Shown: positions 16,303 to 24,803, counted from the stretch's first letter. The stretch is DNA of 46,764 bases from JBBKWQ01 sp037969115 (GCA_037969115.1 JBBKWQ010000359.1:1-46764), one strand, 5' to 3'. Notes: generated from the sequence alone by a model not told the origin. A program made the numbers and translations.

Positions 16303-17172
16303 GCCCGCACAGCGAGCCCACCACCTTGCTCATGAGCGCCCACCAATCCACCACGACCACCGCGAACCACGCCTCGACCGGTGCTCCACATGACGGCAAT
16401 CGGATCGTCACCACCGATCTCAGCATCTACTACGGCGCGTTTCGTGCAGTCGAAGACGTCTCGATGCACATCGAGCCACGATCGGTCACGGCGCTGATCG
16501 GTCCGTCAGGCTGCGGCAAGTCCACATTCCTTCGTTCGTTGAATCGGATGCACGAGGTGATCCCGGGTGCCCGCGTCGAAGGTCGAGTAGAACTGAACGG
16601 CATCGATCTGTACGCGCCGAGTGTCGATCCGGTGTTGGTCCGCCGCAAGGTCGGGGATGGTGTTCCAGCGTCCCAACCCGTTCCCGACCATGTCGATCGC
16701 GGAGAACGTGCTCGCCGGGAAGCGCTTGAACACCAGACGCATGAACCGCGCCGACGCCGACGAGGTGGTGGAGTCGTCGTTGCGCGGGGCGAACCTGTGG
16801 AACGAGGTCAAGGACCGCCTCGACAGACCTGGTTCGAGTCTGTCGGGTGGCCAGCAACAACGGCTGTGCATCGCCCGCGCCATCGCCGTGAAGCCCGACG
16901 TGTTGTTGATGGACGAGCCCTGTTCCTCGCTCGATCCGATTTCGACTCTGGCGATCGAGTCGCTCATGCAGGATCTCAAGACCGACTACACGATCGTGAT
17001 CGTGACCCACAACATGCAACAGGCCGCCCGCGTGAGCGACCGAACGGGCTTCTTCAGTATCGAGGGCACCGGCAAACCGGGCAGACTCATCGAGATGGAC
17101 GACACCACGGTGATCTTCTCGAACCCGTCGCAGCAAGCGACCATCGACTACGTGACCGGGCGGTTCGGATGA
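16299..17172 (+). pseudogene. pstB: pstB, phosphate ABC transporter ATPase, with a +1 frameshift
   Basis: The gene encodes the ATPase of the Pst importer but is split between two frames. Bases 16299-16656 give the N-terminal part with Walker A GPSGCGKST and VLVRRKVG. From 16657 another frame continues with MVFQRPNPFPTMSI, the signature LSGGQQQRLCIARA, Walker B LLMDEPCSSLDP and the H-loop IVTHNM. A run of four G at 16653-16656, where GGG is expected, accounts for the shift; removing one G gives an intact 290-residue PstB with a 35-residue N-terminal extension. All catalytic motifs are intact, so this is either a very recent mutation, a sequence error or a slippage site. Uncorrected, the first frame stays open into phoU. 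Confidence 0.85.
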
Positions 17173-17903
17173 GCGGCGATCTGCGACCCAGCTTCCATCA
17201 CGATCTCGAAGAGATTCGCAACGGCGTCGCTTGGCTGTGCGCGACGGTGGTCGAGCTGATTCCCAAAGTCACCGACATCTTGTTGCACCAAGATCTCGAG
17301 GGGGCCGAATTCGTCATCCTCGGCGACGACGAGATCGACTCACGAGCGATCGAGATCGAGGAGCGTGCCTTGTCGCTGCTGGCGCTCCAATCGCCGGTTG
17401 CCGACGACCTGCGTCAAATCGCTTCCGCGCTCAAGCTGGCTCCGGAGGTCGAACGATCGGCCGATCTGTGCGTGAACATCTGCAAGGCGACTCGCCGTAT
17501 GTACGGGCATCCGCTCGACCCGCGTCTACGCGGCCTGATCCAGAAGATGAGCGATCAGGCGCAGAGCGAGTACCGCGAGGCGACCGAGGCCTACATCGCG
17601 GTCGACGGTGTGCGCGCCGCCGCTCTGCACGACATGGATTCGTATCTCGACGACCTGCACCGCGAGTTCATCCAACAGATCTTCGAGAGTCATGCTGCGG
17701 GCAACATCGATCTACAAGTCGCCGTGCAGCTGGCCATGGTGGCTCGCTTCTACGAACGCATCGGCGATCATGCCGTCAACGTGAGTGAGAAGATCCGCTA
17801 CATCGCGACGGGCTGGATGCCCGAGCACGACGCCGCGGCCCGGCATCGTGCCCGGATGGCCGAGCAGACGCACACGACTCCCGAGGAGCGAGGCGGAGCC
17901 TGA
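17169..17903 (+). CDS. phoU: Phosphate-uptake regulator PhoU
   Basis: This 244-residue all-helical protein has two PhoU repeats, each a three-helix bundle with metal-binding acidic positions (for example ERSADLCVNICK in repeat 1 and ERIGDHAVNVSEKI in repeat 2). PhoU links the Pst transporter to the PhoR-type kinase, keeping signalling off when phosphate is plentiful. It starts with ATGA overlap to pstB and is followed two bases later by the kinase gene, which fits that role. Because of the pstB frameshift, its frame is the same as that of the pstB N-terminus. Confidence 0.93.
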   Translation: MSGDLRPSFHHDLEEIRNGVAWLCATVVELIPKVTDILLHQDLEGAEFVILGDDEIDSRAIEIEERALSLLALQSPVADDLRQIASALKLAPEVERSADLCVNICKATRRMYGHPLDPRLRGLIQKMSDQAQSEYREATEAYIAVDGVRAAALHDMDSYLDDLHREFIQQIFESHAAGNIDLQVAVQLAMVARFYERIGDHAVNVSEKIRYIATGWMPEHDAAARHRARMAEQTHTTPEERGGA

Positions 17904-17905
17904 CC

Positions 17906-19081
17906 GTGACGGCAGTCTTCGTGGGTGTCATGGCGGGGGCAATCTCGGCAATCGTCGGATGGCAACTGGGACGACGTCGCCAGTACACAGCGGCGAACTC
18001 GTCGTTGCTCGACGCAGCTCCGCGGGGCTCCCCGAGTAACGACCTGAACGAGCTCCTCGGCCGTCACCCGACCGGCATCCTGCAATGCTCAGCAGCGGGT
18101 GAGATCGTCTATCGCAACGATGCCTCGAACGCGGTGACGGGCTCGCACACGGGAGTACTGATCGACGAGGCCGTCGAGCGGGTGTTGTTTCGGGCATTGA
18201 GGGGCGACACCACCGACGAAGCTCTCGAACTCTTCGGTCCACCACCGGTGGCCGTCGTCATCTCGGGACATCCGCTGCCGTCCGGTGGCGCCGTGGCTTT
18301 CATCGACGACAACAGCCAGCGTCGGCGTCTCGACGCGGTTCGCACCGACTTCGTCGCCAACATCAGCCACGAACTGAAGACACCCGTGGGAGCACTGGCC
18401 GTGCTCGCCGAGACGCTCAGCGGCGAAGCCGACATGGAGGTCGTCAACCGACTCGCCGCACGAATGGTCGCGGAAGCACATCGTGCCACTGTCACGATCG
18501 ACGATCTGCTGGAACTCTCCGAGATCGAGCTCGGAGCCGAACCCGGGCTCGAGCCGTTACGCGTCGCCGACCTCGTCGAGGCCGCGGTCGCGCGACTGTC
18601 CGAGACCGCTCATTTGCGAGGCATCGAGCTGGCGCCGACGCTCCCCGCCGCGGACGTGACCGTGCCGGGCGACCGTCGTCAACTCGTCTCGGCGCTCGGG
18701 AACCTCATCGAGAACGCCATCAAGTACTCCGATGCCGGCGATGTCGTTCGCGTCCGGACTCGAACGGTCGACGAACACGTGGAGTTGTCGGTGATCGACG
18801 AGGGTGTCGGAATTCCCCAGCGAGATCTCGACCGCATCTTCGAGCGGTTCTACCGGGTTGATCTTGCGCGCAGCCGCGGTACCGGCGGTACCGGCCTGGG
18901 CCTGTCGATCGTGCGTCACGTCGCCACGAATCATCGTGGAGAGGTACGCGTGACGTCGAGCGAGGGGTCGGGAAGTGAGTTCGTGCTGCGTCTGCCGGTC
19001 GCGTCGCCGAGCGGGCACCGGCCGGCCGCCGATGATCGTCACCGTGCGACGACCGACACGGTCGCGAAAGATGCCTCATGA
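17906..19081 (+). CDS. PhoR/SenX3-like sensor histidine kinase
   Basis: This 391-residue kinase has one N-terminal membrane helix (about 3-20), a PAS-like region (about 50-140), and the dimerisation/phosphoacceptor box ANISHELKTP with H155. Its ATP-binding domain has N-box LIENAIKYS, G1 DEGVGIP, an F-box IFERFYR and G2 GTGLGLSI. With a single helix and no extracellular domain it resembles SenX3/PhoR, which senses phosphate through PstSCAB-PhoU. GTG start two bases after phoU; the stop overlaps the response-regulator ATG (ATGA). Confidence 0.9.
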   Translation: MTAVFVGVMAGAISAIVGWQLGRRRQYTAANSSLLDAAPRGSPSNDLNELLGRHPTGILQCSAAGEIVYRNDASNAVTGSHTGVLIDEAVERVLFRALRGDTTDEALELFGPPPVAVVISGHPLPSGGAVAFIDDNSQRRRLDAVRTDFVANISHELKTPVGALAVLAETLSGEADMEVVNRLAARMVAEAHRATVTIDDLLELSEIELGAEPGLEPLRVADLVEAAVARLSETAHLRGIELAPTLPAADVTVPGDRRQLVSALGNLIENAIKYSDAGDVVRVRTRTVDEHVELSVIDEGVGIPQRDLDRIFERFYRVDLARSRGTGGTGLGLSIVRHVATNHRGEVRVTSSEGSGSEFVLRLPVASPSGHRPAADDRHRATTDTVAKDAS

Positions 19082-19785
19082 CCCGCCCGGTGATCTTGGT
19101 GGTCGACGACGAGGAGAGCTTCGTCGAGGCGTTGCAGGTCGGGTTGGCACGCGAGGGATTCGACGTTGCCGTGGCGCGAGACGGTGCCGAGGCCCTCGTC
19201 GAATTCGGCCGAGTCGATCCGGACCTCGTGCTGCTCGATGTGATGCTTCCGCGGCTGACCGGCATCGACGTGTGCCGCGAGATCCGCCGTGACAGCAAGG
19301 TGCCGATCATCATGGTCACGGCAAAACGCAGCGAGATCGACACGGTCGTCGGGCTCGAGGTCGGTGCCGACGACTACGTCACCAAGCCGTATCGCATGCG
19401 CGAGCTGGTGGCCCGAATTCGTGTGGCTCTCCGGCGTGTCGGAAACGGTGACGACGTACCTTCGTCGGGCGATGTCGAAGAACCGGCCATTTCGGTGGGA
19501 GACGTGTCATTGCATCCCGGCGAGCACGTGGTCACGGTCGGCGGGGTCGAGGTGGCGATGCCCCTCAGGGAGTTCGAGGTGCTCCATCTGCTCCTGGCGA
19601 ACGCCGGCCGCGTGCTGACCCGCGAGACACTGATCGTTCGGGCCTGGGGGAGCGACTACGTGGGCGACACCAAGACGCTCGACGTGCACATCAAGCGACT
19701 CCGATCGAAGATCGAGCCCGATCCGGCGTCGCCGAGCCGGATCGTCACCATTCGCGGTCTGGGCTACAAGTACGAACGGGGATAG
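19078..19785 (+). CDS. PhoB/RegX3-like OmpR-family response regulator
   Basis: This 235-residue regulator has receiver residues D10, D11, phosphorylated D54 (LLDVMLP), T81 and K103 (TKPYRM). A winged-helix DNA-binding domain follows, with LREFEVLHLL and the recognition region KTLDVHIKRLRSKI ending in RGLGYKYE. It is translationally coupled to the kinase gene. Its likely targets are the GTTCA repeats before pstS. It closes the pst-phoU-kinase-regulator operon; a 14-bp palindrome follows the stop codon. Confidence 0.93.
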   Translation: MTRPVILVVDDEESFVEALQVGLAREGFDVAVARDGAEALVEFGRVDPDLVLLDVMLPRLTGIDVCREIRRDSKVPIIMVTAKRSEIDTVVGLEVGADDYVTKPYRMRELVARIRVALRRVGNGDDVPSSGDVEEPAISVGDVSLHPGEHVVTVGGVEVAMPLREFEVLHLLLANAGRVLTRETLIVRAWGSDYVGDTKTLDVHIKRLRSKIEPDPASPSRIVTIRGLGYKYERG

Positions 19786-19791
19786 TCGGCC

Positions 19792-19805
19792 GGTCTGGCC
19801 AGACC
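19792..19805. promoter_or_regulatory. Perfect 14-bp palindrome GGTCTGGCCAGACC
   Basis: The palindrome lies 6 bases after the response-regulator stop and ends 3 bases before the TACTAT hexamer of the MFS gene. Without a T-run it is more likely an operator over the MFS promoter than a terminator, but either is possible. Confidence 0.45.
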
Positions 19806-19808
19806 CCG

Positions 19809-19814
19809 TACTAT
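19809..19814 (+). promoter_or_regulatory. Putative leaderless -10 (TACTAT) of the first MFS gene
   Basis: TACTAT ends 8 bases before the GTG at 19823. Confidence 0.45.
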
Positions 19815-19822
19815 CGGCTCAC

Positions 19823-21109
19823 GTGAGCCGACCTCGGATGTCCAAGTTTCGTCGGCTCGCGCTCACGCACGCGGCGATGATGGCCGGTGAGGCGGCCATG
19901 GTGGTCGCTCTCGCCGACTCGTTCTTCTTCGACGTCGACCCGAACGGGGCGCGCAGCAAGGTGCTCGGGTTCCTGTTGGTGAGCTTCGCGCCGTTCTTGT
20001 TGGTTGCGCCGTTCATCGGTCCGGTGATCGACCGGATCAGGGGTGGACGCCGTTTCGTGGTCGAGTTGGTCGCCGCAGCCCGCATCGTGCTGCAACTCCT
20101 GATGGTGCAGTTCACCGACGACATTGCGCTCTTCCTGCTGATCTTCCTCGCGCTGGTACTCCAGAAGACCTACGTCGTCTCCAAATCGGCGCTGGTGCCC
20201 TCGGTCGTTCGCAACGACGAAGAACTCGTCGAGGCGAATTCGAAGCTCGGTCTGATCGCCGGCGTGACCGGCGTGGTGGCGGTGATTCCCGCCGGCGCGC
20301 TCCAGCTGATCTTCGGATCGTCGGCAACGCTGGTCTACGGCGCCGCACTGTTCGGCGTTGCCCTGGTGGCTGCGACGCGACTGCCCCGAGATCGGGCAAC
20401 CAGCGTCAGACCGGGCCGTCAAGTCGCGATCGCATCGATGCCGTCCCGTCTTCGCGCCGAGGCACTCGCGATGCTGACACTTCGGGTCTGTGCAGGGCTG
20501 TTTCTGTTTCACCTGGCGTTCTGGTTTCGCACGCAGGACTCGGGAACCGTCTGGTTCGGTGTCGCGGTGGTGCTGTCGTCGCTCGGAACCATGGCGGGCA
20601 ACGCCACCGCGCCGATCATGCGGCGACATCTCACCGAGAAGCAGATGATGACCGCCGCCCTCGTCCCGCCGTCGGTGTGCGGCCTCGTCGCGGCCGCGGT
20701 CAACGGCCGGCTCGCCGCGATCGGACTTGCTGCGGTGCTCAGCTTCTCGGCAGCGATCGGCCGGTTGTCGTTCGAGAGCATCGTTCAACGCGACGGACCG
20801 GCGACGGGGCGCGGCGAGCTCTTTGCCCGATTCGAGACGCGATTTCAGTTCGGCTGGGTGGTCGGGGCGTCCGTCCCCGTTCTGTTCGAGATACCTGGTG
20901 CGCTCGGCTTCTTCATGATCAGCGTGCTCACACTCGCCGCCGTGTCGTATCTGTGGATCGCCTCACCGACTCGTGCCGAGATGCGATCGCCGGCGAAGGG
21001 TGCGACGCGGGGCCACTCCGGTCGTCGACCAACTCGACAGCCTGATCGACAGAGCGGGTCGCAACAACGCCGTCGCGGATCGGGTGGAGCCTCGCCTAGT
21101 CGCCGGTGA
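19823..21109 (+). CDS. MFS transporter
   Basis: This 428-residue membrane protein has about 12 hydrophobic segments of the major facilitator type, with the loop GPVIDRIRGGRRFVVE resembling MFS motif A between helices 2 and 3. The substrate is unknown; the layout is closest to drug-efflux-like or macrolide-exporter-like MFS proteins. The C-terminus is a basic, likely disordered tail of about 35 residues. The GTG start is backed by TACTAT 8 bases upstream. The last 14 bases overlap the convergent zincin-like gene. Confidence 0.8.
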   Translation: MSRPRMSKFRRLALTHAAMMAGEAAMVVALADSFFFDVDPNGARSKVLGFLLVSFAPFLLVAPFIGPVIDRIRGGRRFVVELVAAARIVLQLLMVQFTDDIALFLLIFLALVLQKTYVVSKSALVPSVVRNDEELVEANSKLGLIAGVTGVVAVIPAGALQLIFGSSATLVYGAALFGVALVAATRLPRDRATSVRPGRQVAIASMPSRLRAEALAMLTLRVCAGLFLFHLAFWFRTQDSGTVWFGVAVVLSSLGTMAGNATAPIMRRHLTEKQMMTAALVPPSVCGLVAAAVNGRLAAIGLAAVLSFSAAIGRLSFESIVQRDGPATGRGELFARFETRFQFGWVVGASVPVLFEIPGALGFFMISVLTLAAVSYLWIASPTRAEMRSPAKGATRGHSGRRPTRQPDRQSGSQQRRRGSGGASPSRR

Positions 21110-22277
21110 CCCGGGCCAGCCAGAGTCCGGGAGCGTCGACCTCGGGTGGGGTCGGCATGGAACCGGCCGTGGTGAGCAGGATCGCGAGTCCGGTGTCGCC
21201 CGCCCGGTCGACCACGCCCTGCACGAACGCCTTTCCGCGTTGAACCTGTGCTGATCCGAGTCGAATGCCGAGTAGGCGCTCGACGAACACGTCGTCGGGT
21301 GAGGTCTCGACGCGTCGACGGCGCACTGCCTCGGCGAGCTTGAGTGCGTCACCACCGATGACCCGGGCGGCCACGGCGTCGACGACCCAGTCGGTGTAGC
21401 CGACCACGGTGGCAACGGCGGCATCGAGGGCCGGTTCGAGATCGAGCTGCTCGGGAGACCGCACGGCCCCGAGGAGCACCTCCGGGTCGGAGAACGCCTG
21501 CTGCAGTGCTTGGAACGGGTCGTCGCCGCCCATCTCGAGCCCGCCGAGCTTCTCGGCGACGGCGTTCGGATCGGGTCGAAACGCACCGACGTGACGGCGA
21601 ACGAGTCCGGCGAGCAGTTCGCGGATGTGATCGGCGCCGAAGATCACGTTGCCGGTGAGTTCCTGTGCGAGGACCCAAAGGCGCATCTCGTCGACGGGGA
21701 TGTCCCACTGCGCCGCGAATGCGTCGATGGCCTGCGGGAGTACGACCACTTCGGACTTGGTGCGTGGAATGGGAAGATCGTGTACGCCGAAGGCTCGCTG
21801 CGCGAGCGTGCCGACCATGGATCCGACGGACATGCCGAGCATCGCCGGCGCCATCATCTTCGACAGCCCCGCCATCATCTGGGCCATGGGATCGCCGGTG
21901 ACCTCGGCCGGTAGGTCGGGGCTGGCGCCGAGCGAGGTGGCGAGTTCGGTGAGCAACGGCCGGTATGCCTCGAGGGCCTCGTGGGCCCAGGTGCCGGGAG
22001 TGACTGCTCGGACCTCGGGGAAGTGATGATCGACCTGCGTGACATCGCGCACGTGCAGCGCTGCGATGTCGGCGAGGTTCGAGTAGGCGACCCGCACAGC
22101 CGGGTCGATGTTGCTCTCGCTCTGGCCTCCCGTGGCGCCCAGCATGGCGAATTGCCGAGCAGCGTCCCAGTTCAAGGGGCCTTGGCCCGACAACGCCCGA
22201 GACAGATCACCGAACATCGGGAACGCCGCGAACGGATTGTTGTCTTCCGGTTCTTCCGGATCGGGGCCACTGGCCAT
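21096..22277 (-). CDS. Zincin_2-like protein (putative hydrolase / F420-associated DUF2342 family)
   Basis: This 393-residue soluble protein resembles the actinobacterial DUF2342/zincin_2 family: NWDAARQFA near the N-terminus, a glycine-rich hydrophobic helix (LGMSVGSMVGTLAQRAFGVHDLPIPR) and a later WVLAQELTGNVIFG. At the place where family members carry an HExxH or RExxH-like zinc motif, this one has QELTGN (205-210). Metalloprotease activity is therefore doubtful. The second half has GGLEMGGDDPFQALQQAFSDPE and a helical end. The ATG at 22277 is preferred to an upstream in-frame ATG because TAACCT lies 7 bases before it and the longer form would overlap the divergent gene at 22321. Confidence 0.65.
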   Translation of the reverse strand: MASGPDPEEPEDNNPFAAFPMFGDLSRALSGQGPLNWDAARQFAMLGATGGQSESNIDPAVRVAYSNLADIAALHVRDVTQVDHHFPEVRAVTPGTWAHEALEAYRPLLTELATSLGASPDLPAEVTGDPMAQMMAGLSKMMAPAMLGMSVGSMVGTLAQRAFGVHDLPIPRTKSEVVVLPQAIDAFAAQWDIPVDEMRLWVLAQELTGNVIFGADHIRELLAGLVRRHVGAFRPDPNAVAEKLGGLEMGGDDPFQALQQAFSDPEVLLGAVRSPEQLDLEPALDAAVATVVGYTDWVVDAVAARVIGGDALKLAEAVRRRRVETSPDDVFVERLLGIRLGSAQVQRGKAFVQGVVDRAGDTGLAILLTTAGSMPTPPEVDAPGLWLARVTGD

Positions 22278-22284
22278 GGCATTC

Positions 22285-22290
22285 AGGTTA
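22285..22290 (-). promoter_or_regulatory. Putative leaderless -10 (TAACCT) of the zincin-like gene
   Basis: TAACCT on the minus strand lies 7 bases before the ATG at 22277 and decides this start over the ATG at 22322. Confidence 0.45.
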
Positions 22291-22306
22291 CGGCTCCCGC
22301 GACGAG

Positions 22307-22312
22307 TAGCGT
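22307..22312 (+). promoter_or_regulatory. Putative leaderless -10 (TAGCGT) of the SDR gene
   Basis: TAGCGT ends 8 bases before the ATG at 22321. Confidence 0.4.
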
Positions 22313-22320
22313 CGCCGTTC

Positions 22321-23403
22321 ATGGGAGAGGCTCACACAGCGGTCTTCGACCGTCTGTCGGCCCCGACCAGACGAGTGGTCGTCCGGGGGGCCGAGAGCCG
22401 ACTGGGGTGGCGCGTGATGACCGCCCTGTCGGGTTCGGCGGAATCGCTCGAGGTTCGTTCGCTCGATGATGCGATATTCGGCAATCCGGGCGACACGTCG
22501 ACCTTCGAGGGCTTGCGAAGCGGGGGAGCGTCGGTGGAGACGGCAGTGATCGTCGATGTTGCCCTCGGTGACCACGATGCGTTGGCCGTCCGACGCGAAA
22601 GCGTCACCGAAGGCGCGGCTGATCTGCTCGCACATGCCGAGATGCTCGGGGTGCAGCATCTGGTGGTCGTGTCGTCGGCCATGGTCTACGGCGCCTACGC
22701 CAACAACCCGCTGCCCATCACGGAAGCCGCCGTGCTGAGGCCCGATCCGGAGTTCGTGTTCGCCAGGCAGCTCGCTGCCGTGGAGGGCCTGATCGAGGAG
22801 TGGCGTCGATCGCGACCGGGTCGCTCGGTCACGATGTTGCGACCGGCGATCCCGATCGCGAGCGACGGCACGTCAACGCTCGCCGGCGCACTTGCTGCCG
22901 CATACGGCTACCGCTACGGCGAGTCCGACCCGGGTACCCAGTTCGTGCATCTCGACGATGTGGCTTCAGCGGTCCGGATCGCGGTCGAGCAGCAACTCGA
23001 CGGCGTGTACAACGTCGCGCCCGACGGCTTCATCCCTGGTGACCGGGTTCGGGCGTTGTCCGGCCATGGAATGAGACTCCCTCTGGCCGAACGCGTCGCC
23101 GAGGTGCTGCTTGCACTGCAATGGCGCTTCCAGCGAGGTCCGATCCCGCCGGGCCTGCGTTCCTACACGCGGGAGACCTGGGTCATCGCCAACGACAAAC
23201 TGCGCGCCACCGGGTGGGAGCCCACCGTGACCAACGAACAGGCCTACGTAGAAGGAACCGACGCAAGCTGGTGGAGCATGATCACGCCGCAACGTCGTCA
23301 GGAACTGGCGTTGGGTGGACTTGCTGCGGCCATCGTCGCGGCAGCGGGCGTCGGCTTCAGTCTGTATCGGTACTGGCGGAAGACGCGACTTCGAGGGTCG
23401 TAG
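22321..23403 (+). CDS. SDR/NAD-dependent epimerase-like protein with altered active site and C-terminal membrane anchor
   Basis: This 360-residue extended-SDR-like protein has a nucleotide-binding loop VVVRGAESRLG (19-29) in place of GxxGxxG. The family serine strand VVVSSAMVYGAY is at 115-126. The catalytic YxxxK should follow in FVFARQLAAVEGL, but reads F147-ARQ-L151, so both Tyr and Lys are lost. A single hydrophobic helix near the C-terminus (about 325-347), followed by YRYWRKTR, would anchor it in the membrane with positive charges inside. It is probably a binding or scaffold protein rather than a dehydrogenase. The 3' end overlaps the convergent gene by 47 bases. Confidence 0.75.
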   Translation: MGEAHTAVFDRLSAPTRRVVVRGAESRLGWRVMTALSGSAESLEVRSLDDAIFGNPGDTSTFEGLRSGGASVETAVIVDVALGDHDALAVRRESVTEGAADLLAHAEMLGVQHLVVVSSAMVYGAYANNPLPITEAAVLRPDPEFVFARQLAAVEGLIEEWRRSRPGRSVTMLRPAIPIASDGTSTLAGALAAAYGYRYGESDPGTQFVHLDDVASAVRIAVEQQLDGVYNVAPDGFIPGDRVRALSGHGMRLPLAERVAEVLLALQWRFQRGPIPPGLRSYTRETWVIANDKLRATGWEPTVTNEQAYVEGTDASWWSMITPQRRQELALGGLAAAIVAAAGVGFSLYRYWRKTRLRGS

Positions 23404-24205
23404 TCGGCGCTTCAACGGCAGTGTCGACCGCGGCGGGGTCGATGCTCGCCAAGCTCGCGCCGTCGTCGTGATGGACGACACAGAGTCCGACCAGGTCGCC
23501 GTCGAGGTCGAGTACCGCGGTACCGTCGCGCACGAGTAGCTCGTCGAGGTCCGAGAGCGGCACCTTGGTGGGCGGGTACGTCATTACCAACACGATGTCG
23601 TTCGGGTCGGGTTGCTCGGCCGCGATGACGTGCGAGTCGAGGTCGCCGGGCTGGACGCCGTCGAGTCGGATGAGCGTGACCAGCGGTGTGCCGACATCGG
23701 CCAGCGCGACCGCCGAACCCCACCAGTTGTCGACTTCGACCGTGAGACTCTCGTCGGTCCGTCGCGAGTCGGCATGCTGCTCGAACGCCTGCGTGGTGAC
23801 CAAGGCGATCGTGCCATCACCGATCGGCGTGGCAAGCGGCCGAACGACGATGATCGATGTCGTGACTGGCGGGCCCTGTTCGATGGCCCCCGAAGGGCGG
23901 AAGACGAAGCGCTCCGCGCTCGTGAACTGACGAGCGCCCGGGTCGACCGCGACGGAGACGGTGCCTGCCGAAGCCACCAGAGGCAGGGTGGTGGAGCTCA
24001 GCGCCACCGGGTTCTCGGGGCGTGCAGGAGCAATGGACAGCACGAGCAGACCGATCAACAGCAGACCGGTCGTGCCCACGGTGATCGCGGCGACCCGGGT
24101 CGAAGTGCTCGCCCGTTCCGCGTTGACTTGGACCTTCAGCTCGGCCGCAACTTCAGAGGGATGCCGCCACGCACGTTCGTGCCGGGGAAGGGGTGCCTGC
24201 TCCAC
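23357..24205 (-). CDS. Membrane-anchored protein of unknown function with an AWRHPSEV motif
   Basis: A juxtamembrane motif RHERAWRHPSEVAAEL is followed by one membrane helix (VAAITVGTTGLLLIGLLVL) and a roughly 190-residue outside domain. That domain contains IIVVRPLATPIGDGTIALVTT and ends with VRDGTAVLDLDGDLVGLCVVHH, loosely like a degenerate trypsin/HtrA fold without a visible catalytic triad. That comparison is tentative. I chose the GTG at 24205 (282 aa), with TACGAT 9 bases upstream; an ATG at 24277 (306 aa) is possible but would overlap the promoter of the divergent moaE. The stop lies inside the 3' end of the SDR gene. Confidence 0.6.
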   Translation of the reverse strand: MEQAPLPRHERAWRHPSEVAAELKVQVNAERASTSTRVAAITVGTTGLLLIGLLVLSIAPARPENPVALSSTTLPLVASAGTVSVAVDPGARQFTSAERFVFRPSGAIEQGPPVTTSIIVVRPLATPIGDGTIALVTTQAFEQHADSRRTDESLTVEVDNWWGSAVALADVGTPLVTLIRLDGVQPGDLDSHVIAAEQPDPNDIVLVMTYPPTKVPLSDLDELLVRDGTAVLDLDGDLVGLCVVHHDDGASLASIDPAAVDTAVEAPTTTLEVASSASTDTD

Positions 24206-24264
24206 GAATGTGAAATCGTACAACTGACCAACGATGCGCGGGGGTCGGGCAGCATTGGCACGGC

Positions 24265-24270
24265 TACGAT
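24265..24270 (+). promoter_or_regulatory. Putative leaderless -10 (TACGAT) of moaE
   Basis: TACGAT ends 8 bases before the GTG at 24279. Confidence 0.4.
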
Positions 24271-24278
24271 GACGCATC

Positions 24279-24803
24279 GTGCAGGCCCCTCACAACAGCG
24301 ACGACTGGATCGGTCTCACCGAACATGCGTTGCCGGTCGGAGGTGCCTACGAATGGGCCGTCCGGCCCGACTGCGGCGCGGTCGTGTTGTTCAGCGGCAC
24401 CGTGCGTGATCACGCCGAGGGACGCGACGGAGTCGATCACCTCACCTACGAGGCCTACGACGAACACGTCACGCCGCGATTGCAGGCCATCGTCGACGAG
24501 ACGCGGACCCGCTGGCCGGTCGTGGGCCGTCTTGCGCTGCTGCACAGGGTCGGGCGTGTCGAACTCGGCGACAGCTCGGTCGTCGTCGTGGTCTCGGCGC
24601 CGCATCGCGCGGAGGCCTTCGTCGCCGCCCGGTTCGCGATCGACGCCTTGAAGGCATCGGTTCCGATCTGGAAGCACGAGGTGTGGGCCGACGGCGACGA
24701 GTGGGGAACCAAGTCGACGCCCCTGGTCGAGCCGAGTCAGGTCGCTACCGTCCTCGAGTCAGCCGACACCCACGGTGTCACCAACGACGTAGGGAGCGCC
24801 TGA
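24279..24803 (+). CDS. moaE: Molybdopterin synthase catalytic subunit MoaE
   Basis: This 174-residue protein carries the MoaE active-site pattern SAPHRAEAFVAARFAIDALK with SVPIWKHE; K125 and K132 have the spacing of the two essential lysines of E. coli MoaE (K119, K126). It would join with MoaD to put sulfur into precursor Z and make molybdopterin. No other molybdenum-cofactor gene is in the window. An N-terminal extension of about 20 residues precedes the fold. GTG start with TACGAT 8 bases upstream; the next gene starts directly after its stop codon. Confidence 0.9.
   Translation: MQAPHNSDDWIGLTEHALPVGGAYEWAVRPDCGAVVLFSGTVRDHAEGRDGVDHLTYEAYDEHVTPRLQAIVDETRTRWPVVGRLALLHRVGRVELGDSSVVVVVSAPHRAEAFVAARFAIDALKASVPIWKHEVWADGDEWGTKSTPLVEPSQVATVLESADTHGVTNDVGSA

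Noticed and set aside
16299..17903. A continuous reading frame joining the pstB N-terminus and phoU as one fusion protein
   Set aside because: The middle about 170 codons of this frame have no PstB motifs, while the +1 frame has them all; the opening is a by-product of high GC and the overlap register.
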